Positions 1 to 10,550 of a DNA stretch of 64,000 bases are shown here, in pieces; within the stretch, counting starts at the first letter, position 1; each line of letters begins with the position of its first letter. Below the pieces are notes generated by a model. That model made no database searches, had not been told where the DNA came from, and saw only the letters and a list, made by a program, of their open reading frames with translations. Origin of the DNA: Mikania micrantha (taxonomy: Eukaryota; Streptophyta; Magnoliopsida; Asterales; Asteraceae); the NCBI GenBank assembly GCA_009363875.1, contig CM018697.1, forward strand, positions 54,701,484 to 54,765,483, written 5' to 3'. The position numbers and the translations under genes were made by a program.

Positions 1-784
1 TAAGACTAGTTCTTACTACGGCTTAAGCATTACATGGTGAACAAATGGATTACATGGAATGATAATCATGATCACGTAACCTCATGATAACAACATCATT
101 CACACAATGATTAACATAACGTAACAAGACAAGTTCTTATTCAACTTTGTTAATCACATGAGAACATCCCACAATGAGAACAACAACAATATCCATGCAC
201 ATCATCCATCGTTACCTGTGGACTAGTAGACTGAGGAATTTATTTTCTCTCCTGTCATATTATTAGTAACAGTTTCGACGAAGCCAATGGGATCACAAAG
301 TGGTAGAGGTAAATCGGATGCATTGAAAATACAAGGGACAAATGACAAATAGTTAACTAACACTTTTAATATTTAAAAGTGAATCAACAGTTAACTCTAC
401 AAGCAATAGAATAATACAAGGAACAGATTAAGTAAATCTAATATCCTTAATACGTATAATGATTATCAATACTTCCGTTTGATAACTACAATTCTATCAT
501 TATATTATTCTATACATGATATCACAGGTGATCAATAATGAGATGAACATGTGGAATGGGAATGGAAATCAATAGTTGTATTGCAAGTAGTGTGGAGTTC
601 TAGTAGTGATGTGGTGGGATCTTGGCTAGGGCTTAGTTCCCTTACATATGCCTTATATATAAGCATCACTACTAGGATGATATATTACTTGTGAATATAA
701 CTATTGAGAAGCCATTGGGTGAACAGGTGAAACAAATAACATACAAGTAACATGATTAACATTGTGATTCTGCATGTGAATGAA
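1..784 (+). repeat. Ty3/gypsy LTR fragment K, left part
   Basis: This stretch matches the inner part of the B/C-family LTRs elsewhere in the window (compare about 40440-41510 on the plus strand and 51240-52060 on the minus strand). Shared landmarks are the run with GATAACAACATCATTCAC, the segment GGTAGAGGTAAATCGGAT, and the end GGTGAACAGGTGAAACAAA. It has no coding capacity. It continues at 8761 after the Athila-like insertion, and by alignment both sides of that insertion lie inside the candidate LTR intron seen in the sister LTRs. The left end lies outside the window. Confidence 0.8.
780..784. repeat. Target-site duplication of Athila-like element (left copy)
   Basis: ATGAA directly precedes the 5' LTR and recurs directly after the 3' LTR (8761-8765). 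A 5-bp duplication is usual for LTR-element integrases. Confidence 0.9.
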
Positions 785-2509
785 TGATGTGTTGTGAAAC
801 ACATCTGTTTTTTCATTTGTTTCTATTGAGTTTCTGTACAGTTTTATTCGTTTTAGAGTCGATTTATGCTGGTTCTTCACAATTTGGTAATTTCATGCTT
901 GCAGGTAATAAAAATGTTTATTTGGTGTTAAAGATCAAGAAATAGAGCTCCTGGTTGGAAAAGAACGGACCCGAAGACAAAAGAATACAAAAGCTGGATT
1001 TTAGCCTTGTCGCGTATCGCGACAACCATAAGAAACCCTGTCGCGTAGCGCGACAGGTGGAAAAGTCAGTTTTACCCTTTTAAATGATTGCGGGTTTGAC
1101 CCGACTATTTTGTCGGGTAGTGGGTACCCTCGCATAGCGCGAAGGGTAGGGTTAAAAACTCAGAAAATCGACTTTTAAGTTTCTGAAACGGCTGAGGCGG
1201 AAAAAAAAGGGAGTTCAGACGATCTAGGACGAGGCTAGAGACGACCAGAGGCGATTGGAAGCGATTGGGAAGTTCTTGAAGCGAGAGATCTAAAGATTGA
1301 AGCCCCGGGATTGTGTTTTCGGGTGTTAACCATTCGGTTTACTCATTCTTTGTTTCATTCCTGATTACTATGTGTTTCAAGCTTTGTAAACTTGTTATGA
1401 TTTATGTTTTGACAATGTTTAGTGGCTAAACTCTTAGAACTATCTAGGTTAGATGATTATGCATGTTTGATTTTGGTTTATTTCGGTGTTGGAACATTTT
1501 AATGTGATGGATTTATGATTTAAAGATTTGGTTTTGAATATTGGATGTATATGTGTGTCTTTGATTGTTGAATGATTGATATTATGTTCCTCATGTATCT
1601 TGGTGATTGTCTGTCGCAAAATAGGTGCATGCTAGAATCAATGACTGTGTGTTTTTGATTAGTGGATGAGTTGCTTAGGCCGAGTGATTCATAGGAATGT
1701 TTTATCAAGATTTAAACAGTTAAGATGTGCAACTTGCTTCAATAGCCGTGAGGTGAGAAGTTGTCGATAAGTCTTGGATGTTGGATTTCTAGTTAGAGCC
1801 TTTGTGAGAAGATCTTTCTAGTATGTCTATCAAATCATGTTTATCGAATCCAATAGGAAAACCCAAGTTATCCCTAGCATTTAAGTGAACTGTGACTTTC
1901 GCGCCGTGAGGTAGTGTGTTCAACAGTTATTTCTTAGGTGTTTTGAGATTATTGTACTGTGAGGTAGATAATCTAGTGGATATTTCATAATTAGTTGGAT
2001 GACCTGTGAAGGGAATCCATTTAACCGGTGGTTTAACGGCTTTTAGGACCCTTAGTTGACTATCCTTGAGAAGGGTCGAGGGTGCTCTAGGTTTCTTTTG
2101 AGTTTAGTATTTTAAGATCCCGGTATCACATTAGTTCCATCCCCGATAAAACCTTGTCAACCATGTATATGATTCAAGCCTAGGTAGTACTTCTTTTCTT
2201 CTCTGATCTAGTCTTTGCTTGCTCGTCTGTTTTAGTTTATTTAAGTTATTTTAGTTGTTAGTAAAAACCCCCTTCTTTATTAATTAGTTTTATTTAAGTA
2301 CAAATTTTGTATAGATAAGTCTTTGAGTCTAGTTAGTACAGTCTGTAGAAGTCTGTGGGTTCGATATCCGGACTTACTTTTATCTTGCTACATACGATAG
2401 GTACACTTGCCTGTCGGTAGCTTAGGTTTAGAGAGTCTAGATTTATTACTTTGTGTCTATTTTAGAGTCGGTTTTTAGTTAGTTTATTAGCTAAGCTCCG
2501 TCGACATCA
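785..2509 (+). repeat. 5' LTR of Athila-like element
   Basis: It begins TGATGTGTTGTGAAACACATC (itself a small palindrome around TGTG) and ends GTCGACATCA. Compared with the 3' LTR I count roughly 25-30 substitutions, a few small indels and one 29-bp absence. The missing segment is one copy of the CG-rich palindrome, present in the 3' LTR at about 7369-7400. Three palindromes, at 1007-1025, 1037-1057 and 1128-1146, share the core TCGCGTAnCGCGA. No protein is encoded; the 62-codon minus-strand frame at 1520-1708 recurs in the other LTR by copy only. Confidence 0.92.
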
Positions 2510-2515
2510 AGTTTT

Positions 2516-2533
2516 TGGCGCCGTTGCCGGGGA
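2516..2533 (+). other. Primer-binding site, tRNA-Asp
   Basis: TGGCGCCGTTGCCGGGGA begins six bases after the LTR end. It is the complement of the 3' end of plant tRNA-Asp (ending TCCCCGGCAACGGCGCCA), the primer typical of Athila elements. Confidence 0.9.
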
Positions 2534-2674
2534 CTTCTTAGTCGATTGTGCCAACTGTTTCTTTGTCTTGTCTGTGCATATTTGTTTTTAGTTTTATTTA
2601 ATTTCTTTTCATTTAGTTTATTTTATTTTATTTCTTTCTGATTCATTATTTTTTTATTGCAGGTTTGGTAGTGT

Positions 2675-5143
2675 ATGCCACACTTACGCTCACACGGACC
2701 GCCACCTGAGCTTTCATTGCCTTCAAGGAGCGATTCGCGGGACTTCTCCGAAGGTTCTACGAGCGAGGTAAGTGCTTCCACTCCCATTTCTGTTGACATT
2801 TCTGAGCACACACCATCTTCTTCTTCTAGTTCTTCTACTCACTCTAGTCCACGCTCACCTTTTATCCCACCAATGGCTGAGCGTCGGACCGTTCATCAGC
2901 AGGCCACTGCGGGGTTCACGGGGCTTAATAACCCCATTTTACTGCCACCGATCCCGAATGAAAATTCATGGCAGATTCCTTCATATATCATGACTGCGAT
3001 TAATAATTCTCAGTTTAATGGCCGTGATGATGAAGATGCTCCCGCACACCTTGCTAGGCTCACTCGCATCTGTGGTACCTTTAATCTTCAAGGTGCCACT
3101 AATGATGCGATTTTTCTACAGCTTTTTCCTTTCTCACTTGCGGGAAGAGCAGCTACCTGGCTTGATTCTCATCCTCCAGGTACCTTCATAACCTGGGCTA
3201 GTCTTCGGGATGCTTTTCTTAAAAAGTATTTCCCACCTGCTAAGGCCGCCCGCCTGAGAGATGAGATCCATTCGTTCCGAATGGCCCCTGATGAGCCTTA
3301 CTATCTTGCGTGGGAAAGGTTTCAAAATCTTCTCAGTCGATGCTCCCAGCATGGTTTGTCTGAATGGGCCCTTGTAGAGAAATTCTACAATGGGCTCACG
3401 TATGAGACTCGTGCCAGATTTGACACTTCTGCAGGAGGCCACCTCATGGGTAAGAGGGATGTGGCCGAATGCAATGATCTTTTTGAGAGCTTCGCTCAGG
3501 CCGAGCATGAGCAGCGGTCTGCAAATAGGAATTCAACTCCTATCACTAGTTCTTCCTCGTCACTGAGGGGTGTTCATCATGTGAACACAGACACTAGTGT
3601 TGCTGCTGCTCTTGAGTCTTTAGCTAGGGATGTCAAGGACTTGAAGATGAGAGTGGATCAGTGTGAGATTTGTAGGGGTGGTCATGCCACTTCTGAGTGT
3701 TTGGTGAGCCGGGAGCAGGCTAACTATCTAGGAGGGCAAGGTAGGTTTGGACAGTCTTATAACCCCGGTTTGGGAAATTCTCAGAACCAAACCTATAGAT
3801 CTTCAGGTAATCCCCCTGGTTTCCATCATAGTTATAATCAAAACCAGGGGCAGGGTCAGCCTAGTGGTAGTTCTGGTAGCACTTCAGGTGCTGGTGGTGG
3901 TTTGGGTTGGATAGAGGAATTATTGACTCAGTTAGTGGCTAAGGATGCCACTACACAGAAGATCCTACATGAACATGACGTTCTCCTCAAGAACCAGCAA
4001 TCTGCGTTCTTGGATTTACAGCGAACGGTTGGTGACATCGCCAAACGGTTGGATGAACGACCCCAAGGTCAGTTCCCGGGTCAGCCCCAAACCAACCCAA
4101 ATGCCCACGTTAAGGCGGTCACTACTCGTTCTGGAGGAGGTAGAGGAGAGGTGTTCATGCCACCCGTGTTAGTGGAGGTTGAGGAGAAACCGTTGGACGA
4201 GGAGATTGAGATGGAGACTCCTGGGAGGGTGCAAACGAGGCTAGTCCCAGCAAGTACCGCACCAACCAGTGAGTCTCTAGTTGAGAAACCGGTAGTTGGG
4301 AAGAAACCGGTCATGTGTAAGCCCGCACCAGAGATTGATCTTACCCGTGTTCCTTACCCCGCGCGCTTAAATAATCAAAAGCACGCGAAGGAATACGGGC
4401 ACTTCCTTGATATTTTCAGACAATTGAAGATCAATCTCCCGTTTATTGAAACCCTTCAGCATATACCAAAATATGTCAAGTTTCTCAAAGAGCTATTGAA
4501 GGGTAAGGGCAGTTTAGGAGAGGTCACCAACTTACCATTGAGTGCGGGTTGTTCTGCGGTGATTTTAAACAAGCTTCCTGAAAAGCTTGCAGATCCGGGA
4601 ATGTTTACTATCCCGTGCTTATTTGGAGATGATGTGAGTAGGTATGCTCTGGCGGACTCAGGGGCTAGCATCAATTTGATGCCATATTCTTTGTACGAGA
4701 AGCTAGCCCTTGGTGATTTGTACCCCACACGCATGACCTTGTCGTTGGCGGACCGGTCGGTTAAGTGTCCACGGGGGATTTTGAAGAATGTTCTAGTCAA
4801 GGTGGATAGGTTTGTGTTCCCCGTGGATTTTGTTGTGATGGATATGGAGGCGGACACGAAGGTTCCCATCATTCTTGGGCGCCCATTTTTGCGCACCGCT
4901 AAGGCGATTATAGATGTGTATGAGGGTAAACTCACTTTTAGAGTGGGTGATGAGAGTGTTTGTCTGAAGATAGCGAATTCTGTGAGCGCCGGTGGTGAGT
5001 TAGTCCATCAAGTTGATGGTGTGAGTTTGATGTGTGATGATATAGATGGTGATGAGTTTAAAGGAGATGGACCATGGGATGTTGGTGATCGTGGTCATGA
5101 GGTGAATGTAGGGGAGGAGATCTCTTTGGATCCTCCCATCTGA
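2675..5143 (+). CDS. Gag-protease polyprotein of Athila-like element
   Basis: An 822-residue intact ORF. Residues about 113-280 form a Ty3/gypsy Gag capsid domain, with motifs AATWLDS, FLKKYFPP and ERFQNLLSRC. A short zinc-knuckle-like motif C-x2-C-x3-H-x4-C lies at residues 330-342, followed by a Gly/Gln/Ser-rich linker. An aspartic protease domain follows with catalytic D661 in ADSGAS and the second hallmark ILGRPFL. The protein ends soon after the protease, with no RT start. Gag would assemble particles in the cytoplasm and the protease would process them. The first in-frame ATG (2675) lies just after a TTATTGCAG acceptor-like run. The absence of stops in a pol-less element suggests recent insertion or selection for Gag. 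Confidence 0.9.
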   Translation: MPHLRSHGPPPELSLPSRSDSRDFSEGSTSEVSASTPISVDISEHTPSSSSSSSTHSSPRSPFIPPMAERRTVHQQATAGFTGLNNPILLPPIPNENSWQIPSYIMTAINNSQFNGRDDEDAPAHLARLTRICGTFNLQGATNDAIFLQLFPFSLAGRAATWLDSHPPGTFITWASLRDAFLKKYFPPAKAARLRDEIHSFRMAPDEPYYLAWERFQNLLSRCSQHGLSEWALVEKFYNGLTYETRARFDTSAGGHLMGKRDVAECNDLFESFAQAEHEQRSANRNSTPITSSSSSLRGVHHVNTDTSVAAALESLARDVKDLKMRVDQCEICRGGHATSECLVSREQANYLGGQGRFGQSYNPGLGNSQNQTYRSSGNPPGFHHSYNQNQGQGQPSGSSGSTSGAGGGLGWIEELLTQLVAKDATTQKILHEHDVLLKNQQSAFLDLQRTVGDIAKRLDERPQGQFPGQPQTNPNAHVKAVTTRSGGGRGEVFMPPVLVEVEEKPLDEEIEMETPGRVQTRLVPASTAPTSESLVEKPVVGKKPVMCKPAPEIDLTRVPYPARLNNQKHAKEYGHFLDIFRQLKINLPFIETLQHIPKYVKFLKELLKGKGSLGEVTNLPLSAGCSAVILNKLPEKLADPGMFTIPCLFGDDVSRYALADSGASINLMPYSLYEKLALGDLYPTRMTLSLADRSVKCPRGILKNVLVKVDRFVFPVDFVVMDMEADTKVPIILGRPFLRTAKAIIDVYEGKLTFRVGDESVCLKIANSVSAGGELVHQVDGVSLMCDDIDGDEFKGDGPWDVGDRGHEVNVGEEISLDPPI

Positions 5144-6984
5144 GTTGAGGATTGTGGGCTCTTGGGTTAAACTCCCAAATGTAGAGTTTGTAAGTTATTT
5201 TGGGTGTCGTTGGTGTGTTTTTCATTTTTTCGTTTTTGTTCTTCGTTGTGTTTCGTTTTCGTTTTTGTGTGTTTTAATTTGTTTTGCAGGTTTTTAATCA
5301 ATTTGATACCATAATGATGAATTGGAGCCACCAGGTATGTATTTCTTGCTTTAGAACATTTGTGGATGGTGTAGTGAGTTTTGGGATTGAAAATTTGGCT
5401 AAGGCATGGAATCCTGGAAAACTTTCTGTAAAAAGTGCCACGTCGCGCTACGCGACGAAATCTGGCTTACCTGTCGCGCTACGCGACAAATTGGTCAACT
5501 TCGTGGGTCAACGTTCCGTCGCGCTACGCGACGGCCAATGAAGACTCTGTCGCGGTACGCGACGCACTCCCAGATTAGTTAAAAGCTTTTCAAGCCTTAG
5601 AGATCAGATTTTTAACCCCATTCCTTCTTTTCTACTCCATTAGCCCTTCATTTGATTATGAAGGCCAAGTGTAAGGAGGTTGTGGTTCTTGTGGTTTATT
5701 CATTCAAGGTTATGTTGATTAAACGTTTTGCAATTTTGTAAATTTTGATTTGTTTAGTTTCGAGGAACCGGGTTGGTATGTGGTTGGACTTAATCATGGA
5801 TATCATTATTATTCGTTGGACGTGTTAATGCTTGCTTGATCTTTGTTTTGTGTAGATTCTGTTTGCATGTTTACAGCCTGGGAAGCAAAATTGTAGATTG
5901 TGGAGCTACGTGGAAAGACTGGCATTCGTCAGTTTTCGTTTCAACCAGCTAAGTCATTTTCAGTTTTTAGTTTTTAGTTTTTAGTTTTCTTTTGGTTTTC
6001 CTTTTTCTCTACATTGGGGACAATGTAAAGTTTAAGTGTGGGGATGGGAAACTTAGTTTAATTTTGTTTAGTAGTTAGTTTTTGAATTTTAGTTTTTAGT
6101 TTACTTAAGTTTTTGAGTCAAAATTTTGAAAATTTTTGCTTTTATTTTTTGTTTTTATATCTTTAGCTTAGATCTTTCTTGTCCTTATTTGAGTTGGTTG
6201 CAAAAGCATGATGGGAAATAATAGAAAAGCTAGGTTTACGATCTCTGTCATAGTTAACTAGTTGGTTTGGGTTTATGTTTTGGTCACGGGATGTGTAAGT
6301 AGGCTCAACTGATTGTTTTTGTCCTGTAGGATTGGTAAAATCTAACTTAAATACATGATTTTCATGGGAAACATCTTGGGAATTTGGAATTAATGAAACT
6401 GTTTTCTAGTTGTAAATGAATCTTTGCATAATAACAAATGAGAGTTTTGAAAATCTGATTTTTGTTTGGCACATAAGTACTCTTTTTATGAGAATAAATC
6501 CGAGTCTTATGGCGCCCCCATTTCACCAAACAAGCTGAGTAAAAAGAAAAAATAAAAGAAAAGAAGTTGGATTAAAAACTTATGTGTCACACGCCGGGTT
6601 GCAGCCTGGTTGAAACACCACTAAGTTAAATTCAATGGATTGAAAAATAAAAGAAAAATGCTAACGCTTTCATCTGCTTCATTCATAAAAATCTGATTTG
6701 AGAAATTTCTTGTTTGTTTATATGTAAGGATGACTACAAAGCTAGAATCCAGGATTGAGTTGGTTTTAAATTACCTAAGTGTGGGTCAAATGAAATGAAA
6801 TGTAGAACATGAACTTAATGAACCATGATTAAGGGGCATGAATAATCAGTATACGTTTAAAAGGATAAAAATACTTGCAATCTTTTCCAAAGCATTGAAT
6901 TTTGAATTAACTACTTTAATTGTGTAGAAACCGTTTTATCTAGCTATGATCCCAGATTTTTGCATAAGCCTTTTTCAGGGACGA
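5144..6984 (+). other. Non-coding internal region replacing pol in the Athila-like element
   Basis: About 1.8 kb follows the Gag-protease stop without any recognisable RT, RNase H, integrase or env-like frame. The 85-codon frame at 5284-5541 runs through the palindrome array and I do not regard it as a gene. The region holds T-rich stretches, a TTTTGCAG|G acceptor-like site at about 5280, a CG-palindrome array, the motif AAGTGTGGGGATG at about 6035 (a copy of the terminal polypurine region) and a related AAGTGTGGG at 6777. It probably keeps cis-acting sequences needed for packaging and reverse transcription. Confidence 0.7.
5441..5563. repeat. Array of four CG-rich palindromes (GTCGCGCTACGCGAC)
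   Basis: Four near-identical copies lie at 5441-5457, 5472-5488, 5517-5533 and 5549-5563. The centre reads CTA (GTA in the last copy), which is the reverse complement of the TAG centre of the LTR copies, so the internal array is inverted relative to the LTR array. Confidence 0.9.
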
Positions 6985-7006
6985 AAAAGAGATAAGTGTG
7001 GGGATG
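6985..7006 (+). other. Polypurine tract of Athila-like element
   Basis: The purine-rich run AAAAAGAGATAAGTGTGGGG lies directly before the 3' LTR start (TGATGTG at 7007), the expected position of the plus-strand primer. The core AAGTGTGGGGATG is duplicated upstream at about 6035. Confidence 0.75.
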
Positions 7007-8760
7007 TGATGTGTTTTGAAACACATCTGTTTCTCCATTTGTTTCTATTGAGTTTCTGTACAGTTTTATTCGTTTTAGAGTCGATTTATGCTGGTTCTTC
7101 ACAATTTGGTAATTTCATGCTTGCAGGTAATAAACATGTTTATTTGGTGTTAAAGATCAAGAAATAGAGCTCCTGGTTGGAAAAGAACGGACCCGAAGAC
7201 AAAAGAATACAAAAGCTGGATTTTAGCCTTGTCGCGTATCGCGACAACCATAAGAAACCCTGTCGCGTAGCGCGACAGGTGGAAAAGTCAGTTTTACCCT
7301 TTTAAATGATTGCAGGTTTGACCCGACTATTTTGTCGGGTAGTGGGTACCCTCGCGTAGCGCGAAGGGTTACTGGATGCCTGTCGCGTTACACGACAAGG
7401 TTAAAAACTCAGAAAATCGACTTTTAAGTTTCTGAAACGGCTGAGGCGGGAAAAAAAAGGGAGATCAGACGATCTAGGACGAGGCTAGAGACGGCCAGAG
7501 GCGATTGGAAGCGATTGGGAAGTTCTTGAAGCGAGAGATCGAAAGATTGAAGCCCCAAGATTGTGTTTTCGGGTGTTAACCATTCGGTTTACTCATTCTT
7601 TGTTTCATTCCTGATTACTATGTGTTTCAAGCTTTGTAAACTTGTTATGATTTATGTTTTGACAATGTTTAGTGGCTAAACTCTTAGAACTATCTAGGTT
7701 AGATGATTATGCATGTTTGATTTTGGTTTATTTCGGTGTTGGAACATTTTAATGTGATGGATTTATGATTTAAAGATTTGGTTTTGAATATTGGATGTAT
7801 ATGTGTGTCTTTGATTGTTGAATGATTGATATTATGTTCCTCATGTATCTTGGTGATTGTCTGTCGCAAAATAGGTGCATGCTAGAATCAATGACTGTGT
7901 GTTTTTGATTAGTGGATGAGTTGCTTAGGCCGAGTGATTCATAGGAATGTTTTATCAAGATTTAAACAGTTAAGATGTGCAACTTGCTTCAATAGTCGTG
8001 AGGTGAGAAGTTGTCGATAAGTCTTGGATGTTGGATTTCTAGTTAGAGCCTTTGTGAGAAGATCTTTCTAGTATGTCTATCAAATCATGTTTATCGAATC
8101 CAATAGGAAAACCCAAGTTATCCCTAGCATTTAAGTGAACTGTGACTTTCGGGCCGTGAGGTAGAGTGTTCAACAGTTATTTCTTAGGTGTTTTGAAATT
8201 ATTATTGTACTGTGAGGTAGATAATCTAGTGGATATTTCATAATTAGTTGGATGACCTGTGAAGGGAATCCATTTAACCGGTGGTTTAACGGCTTTTAGG
8301 ACCTTTAGTTGACTATCCTTGAGAAGGGTCGAGGGTGCTCTAGGTTTCTTTTGAGTTTAGTATTTTAAGATCCCGGTATCACATTAGTTCCATCCCCGAT
8401 AGAACCTTGTCAAGCATGTATATGATTCAAGCCTAGGTAGTACTTCTTTTCTTCTCTGATCTAGTCTTTGTTTGCTAGTCTGTTTCAGTTTATTTAAGTT
8501 ATTTTAGTTGTTAGTAAAAACCCCCCTCCTTATTATTATTTAATTTAAGTACAAATTTTGTATAGATAAGTCTTTGAGTCTAGTTAGTACAGTCTGTAGA
8601 AGTCTGTAGGTTCGATATCCGGACTTACTTTTATCTTGCTACATACGATAGGTACACTTGCCTGTCAGTAGCTTAGGTTTAGAGAGTCTAGATTTATTAC
8701 TTTGTGTCTATTTTAGAGTCGGTTTTTAGTTAGTTTATTAGCTAAGCTCCGTCGACATCA
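7007..8760 (+). repeat. 3' LTR of Athila-like element
   Basis: 1754 bp, starting TGATGTG and ending GACATCA, followed by the TSD ATGAA. It has four CG-rich palindromes (about 7229-7247, 7259-7279, 7349-7368 and 7379-7400); the last is missing from the 5' LTR. Confidence 0.92.
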
Positions 8761-9162
8761 ATGAATCAAGGTTTTCAATTAACATACTTATGAACTCACC
8801 AACCTAGTGTTGACTTTGTTTAAATGCATGTTTTCTCAGGTGACGAACAGGTGTAGCTACTTATATGCATGGACTAAGCTAGTGGACTTTTAGAAGACCT
8901 AGCTTCATTTTGTGTTGCATGCTTTTGATGACAAAAACAATGAATCATCTTTTGTATATCTTGTACAGATACAAGATGTAGTTTCGTTGAATCTTTTGAT
9001 AGATTTACTTGGTTAAATTATGAATGATACATTGTAATTTAATCTTGTAATTCTATATCATTGATGTGTTAGCATTTCTCATTTATTTATCATGTGCTAT
9101 GTGAACAGTCTGATCATTTGATTATCACTCATGATATCACGCCCTGGGAACCTTGCGCCCGG
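8761..9162 (+). repeat. Ty3/gypsy LTR fragment K, right part (includes TSD copy 8761-8765)
   Basis: It resumes LTR K after the Athila-like insertion. It contains the conserved acceptor-like end TTTTCTCAG|GTGACGAAC (junction 8839/8840) and the GATATCACGCCC segment that lies near the 3' end of B/C/G LTRs. It breaks off at CGCCCGG before the usual terminal GGTGTGACA and is joined head-on to a minus-strand LTR (G) at about 9162. Confidence 0.8.
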
Positions 9163-10526
9163 CAGTCGACCTGATGGTTCATTCGATGGTTGTCTGCTTC
9201 AGTCGCCCTTGAACCATTTGTCCAGGGTCCCTTCAGTGGTCCTGGTTGGCGCCATTCGGCCGTCTGCAACCGAGTCCCATTCTCCCCATCCTTGCTTCCA
9301 AATCTCCACATAGATGTTTCACAAGGTTTCTATGGTGATTTTCAGGTGCAACTCATGGTGGTTACGGTGGTGTAAACTGGTTAGGGTGAGGGTCGACCGA
9401 GGAGGGTAGAAACCCTAAAAATCCGGAAGTTTCCAAACAGATTACCTCCGATTCGGAAACTTTAAGAGCCGATCCTTTGTACTTTCGTGTAGAGGAGATC
9501 AAGAGCTTCGACTTGGTCCAAGGATGGAGTGATTTGGTTGAGTATTGAGTGAGTTATGGTAGTGAGAAGTTAGGGAGAAAGTGGTGGCCGGATTAAGGGT
9601 TTCAGAGAGAGAAAGTGGGGTGTTTTATGATGAACACGAACTCATGGAGGGTATATATACCGCGAGCGTGTTCGGGTTCGTTTTTGTTGCGTTTCCAGAA
9701 CGTTACGCGCGTATTTACGAATTTTAAATAAATAGTTTTCTCATACTGTTTTGATGAGTTTCAAAATTGCAAAACATAAAATATTATGTTTCGTTTAATT
9801 TTTACTGCTTTGCTCGCAATTCGACAATTAATCTTGTTATTTTGTTTCAAATCGTAAATTACGTGTTGTTTTTACTGGGTTGATGTTATAGGTAAGGGTT
9901 TTGGTGTAAATTTATAAAATATATTATTATTATCTAATTTTTATTATTCTAACGATCGAGATCGTTAGTTTTCACCGTTTCGTCAGAAAACGTTAGTAAA
10001 GCGCGTCTTCGTATAGCGCGCTAACTGTACGAACACAATCGTACGTTTCACTTTCCTATTTGGTTTTCTACTTATCAGTTATCGTTCAGAATGTTAAACC
10101 CACCGATATGTTTGTGTGAATCGTCACCCACGCAGACACGCTGTCGGTTTATTATTCGTATACGATATTGAGTTATTGTTTTGCATTAAACATTCTCACA
10201 GACGGACTCAACTTTACTTGCCTATTTTCACATTGACATTATTGGATTCACATTGCTTTCGTACTAAGTTTTCGGCCATCTGATTCCTGTTATCTATGGA
10301 TATCAGATCGAAACCGATATGTTCTTGTCATTTGTTTGCACACTATAGTTTCTCTTGAGTTGTTGTATTTCATGTATTTAAGTTTTCACTTAAAGACATA
10401 CAACGGTTGTTTGTTTTCTGAGTTCTGTTGTTACACAACTGTTTACACATTGTATTTTCACACAGTGAATAGTGAAAGTACACATACCGTATGGACTTGC
10501 CGGACGGTCTGGTACTGGTTGTCACA
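9163..10526 (-). repeat. 3' LTR of G, truncated
   Basis: It matches about 30015-31353 of the 5' LTR of G, so it is the U3-side third. It begins TGTGACAACCAGTACC on the minus strand at 10526. A minus-strand TATA-type run lies at 9651-9660 (GTATATATAC), and just upstream (higher coordinates) is the GC-rich run with CGAACACGCTCG. About 3.2 kb of the downstream LTR is missing and replaced by the inverted junction with K. Confidence 0.8.
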
Positions 10527-10550
10527 GTGTCCCTTTGTTAAAGAAATTTC
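10527..10550 (-). other. Polypurine tract of G
   Basis: On the minus strand it reads TTTCTTTAACAAAGGGACAC immediately before the LTR start. Elements B and C have the same arrangement with AACAAGGGGA. Confidence 0.7.

Larger units (their letters stand above)
785..8760 (+). mobile_element. Non-autonomous Athila-like LTR retrotransposon (Gag-protease only)
   Basis: This is a structurally complete element of 7976 bp with two LTRs (1725 and 1754 bp). It starts TGATGT and ends ACATCA, a perfect terminal inverted repeat. It has a tRNA-Asp primer-binding site, a polypurine tract and a 5-bp TSD (ATGAA). The internal region encodes one uninterrupted Gag-protease protein, and no reverse transcriptase, RNase H or integrase is present in any frame, so it must have been mobilised in trans. 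The tRNA-Asp PBS, the Gag type and the motif AAGTGTGGGGATG before the 3' LTR place it in the Athila/Tat side of Ty3/gypsy. It sits inside LTR fragment K. Confidence 0.92.

Noticed and set aside
5284..5541. 85-codon frame in the Athila-like element
   Set aside because: It runs through the CG-palindrome array, has no domain, and its start overlaps a T-rich non-coding stretch. Chance frame.
9129..9375. Overlapping frames on both strands in LTR of G
   Set aside because: They recur in the other LTR with different length and breaks, and carry no domain. Non-coding LTR.
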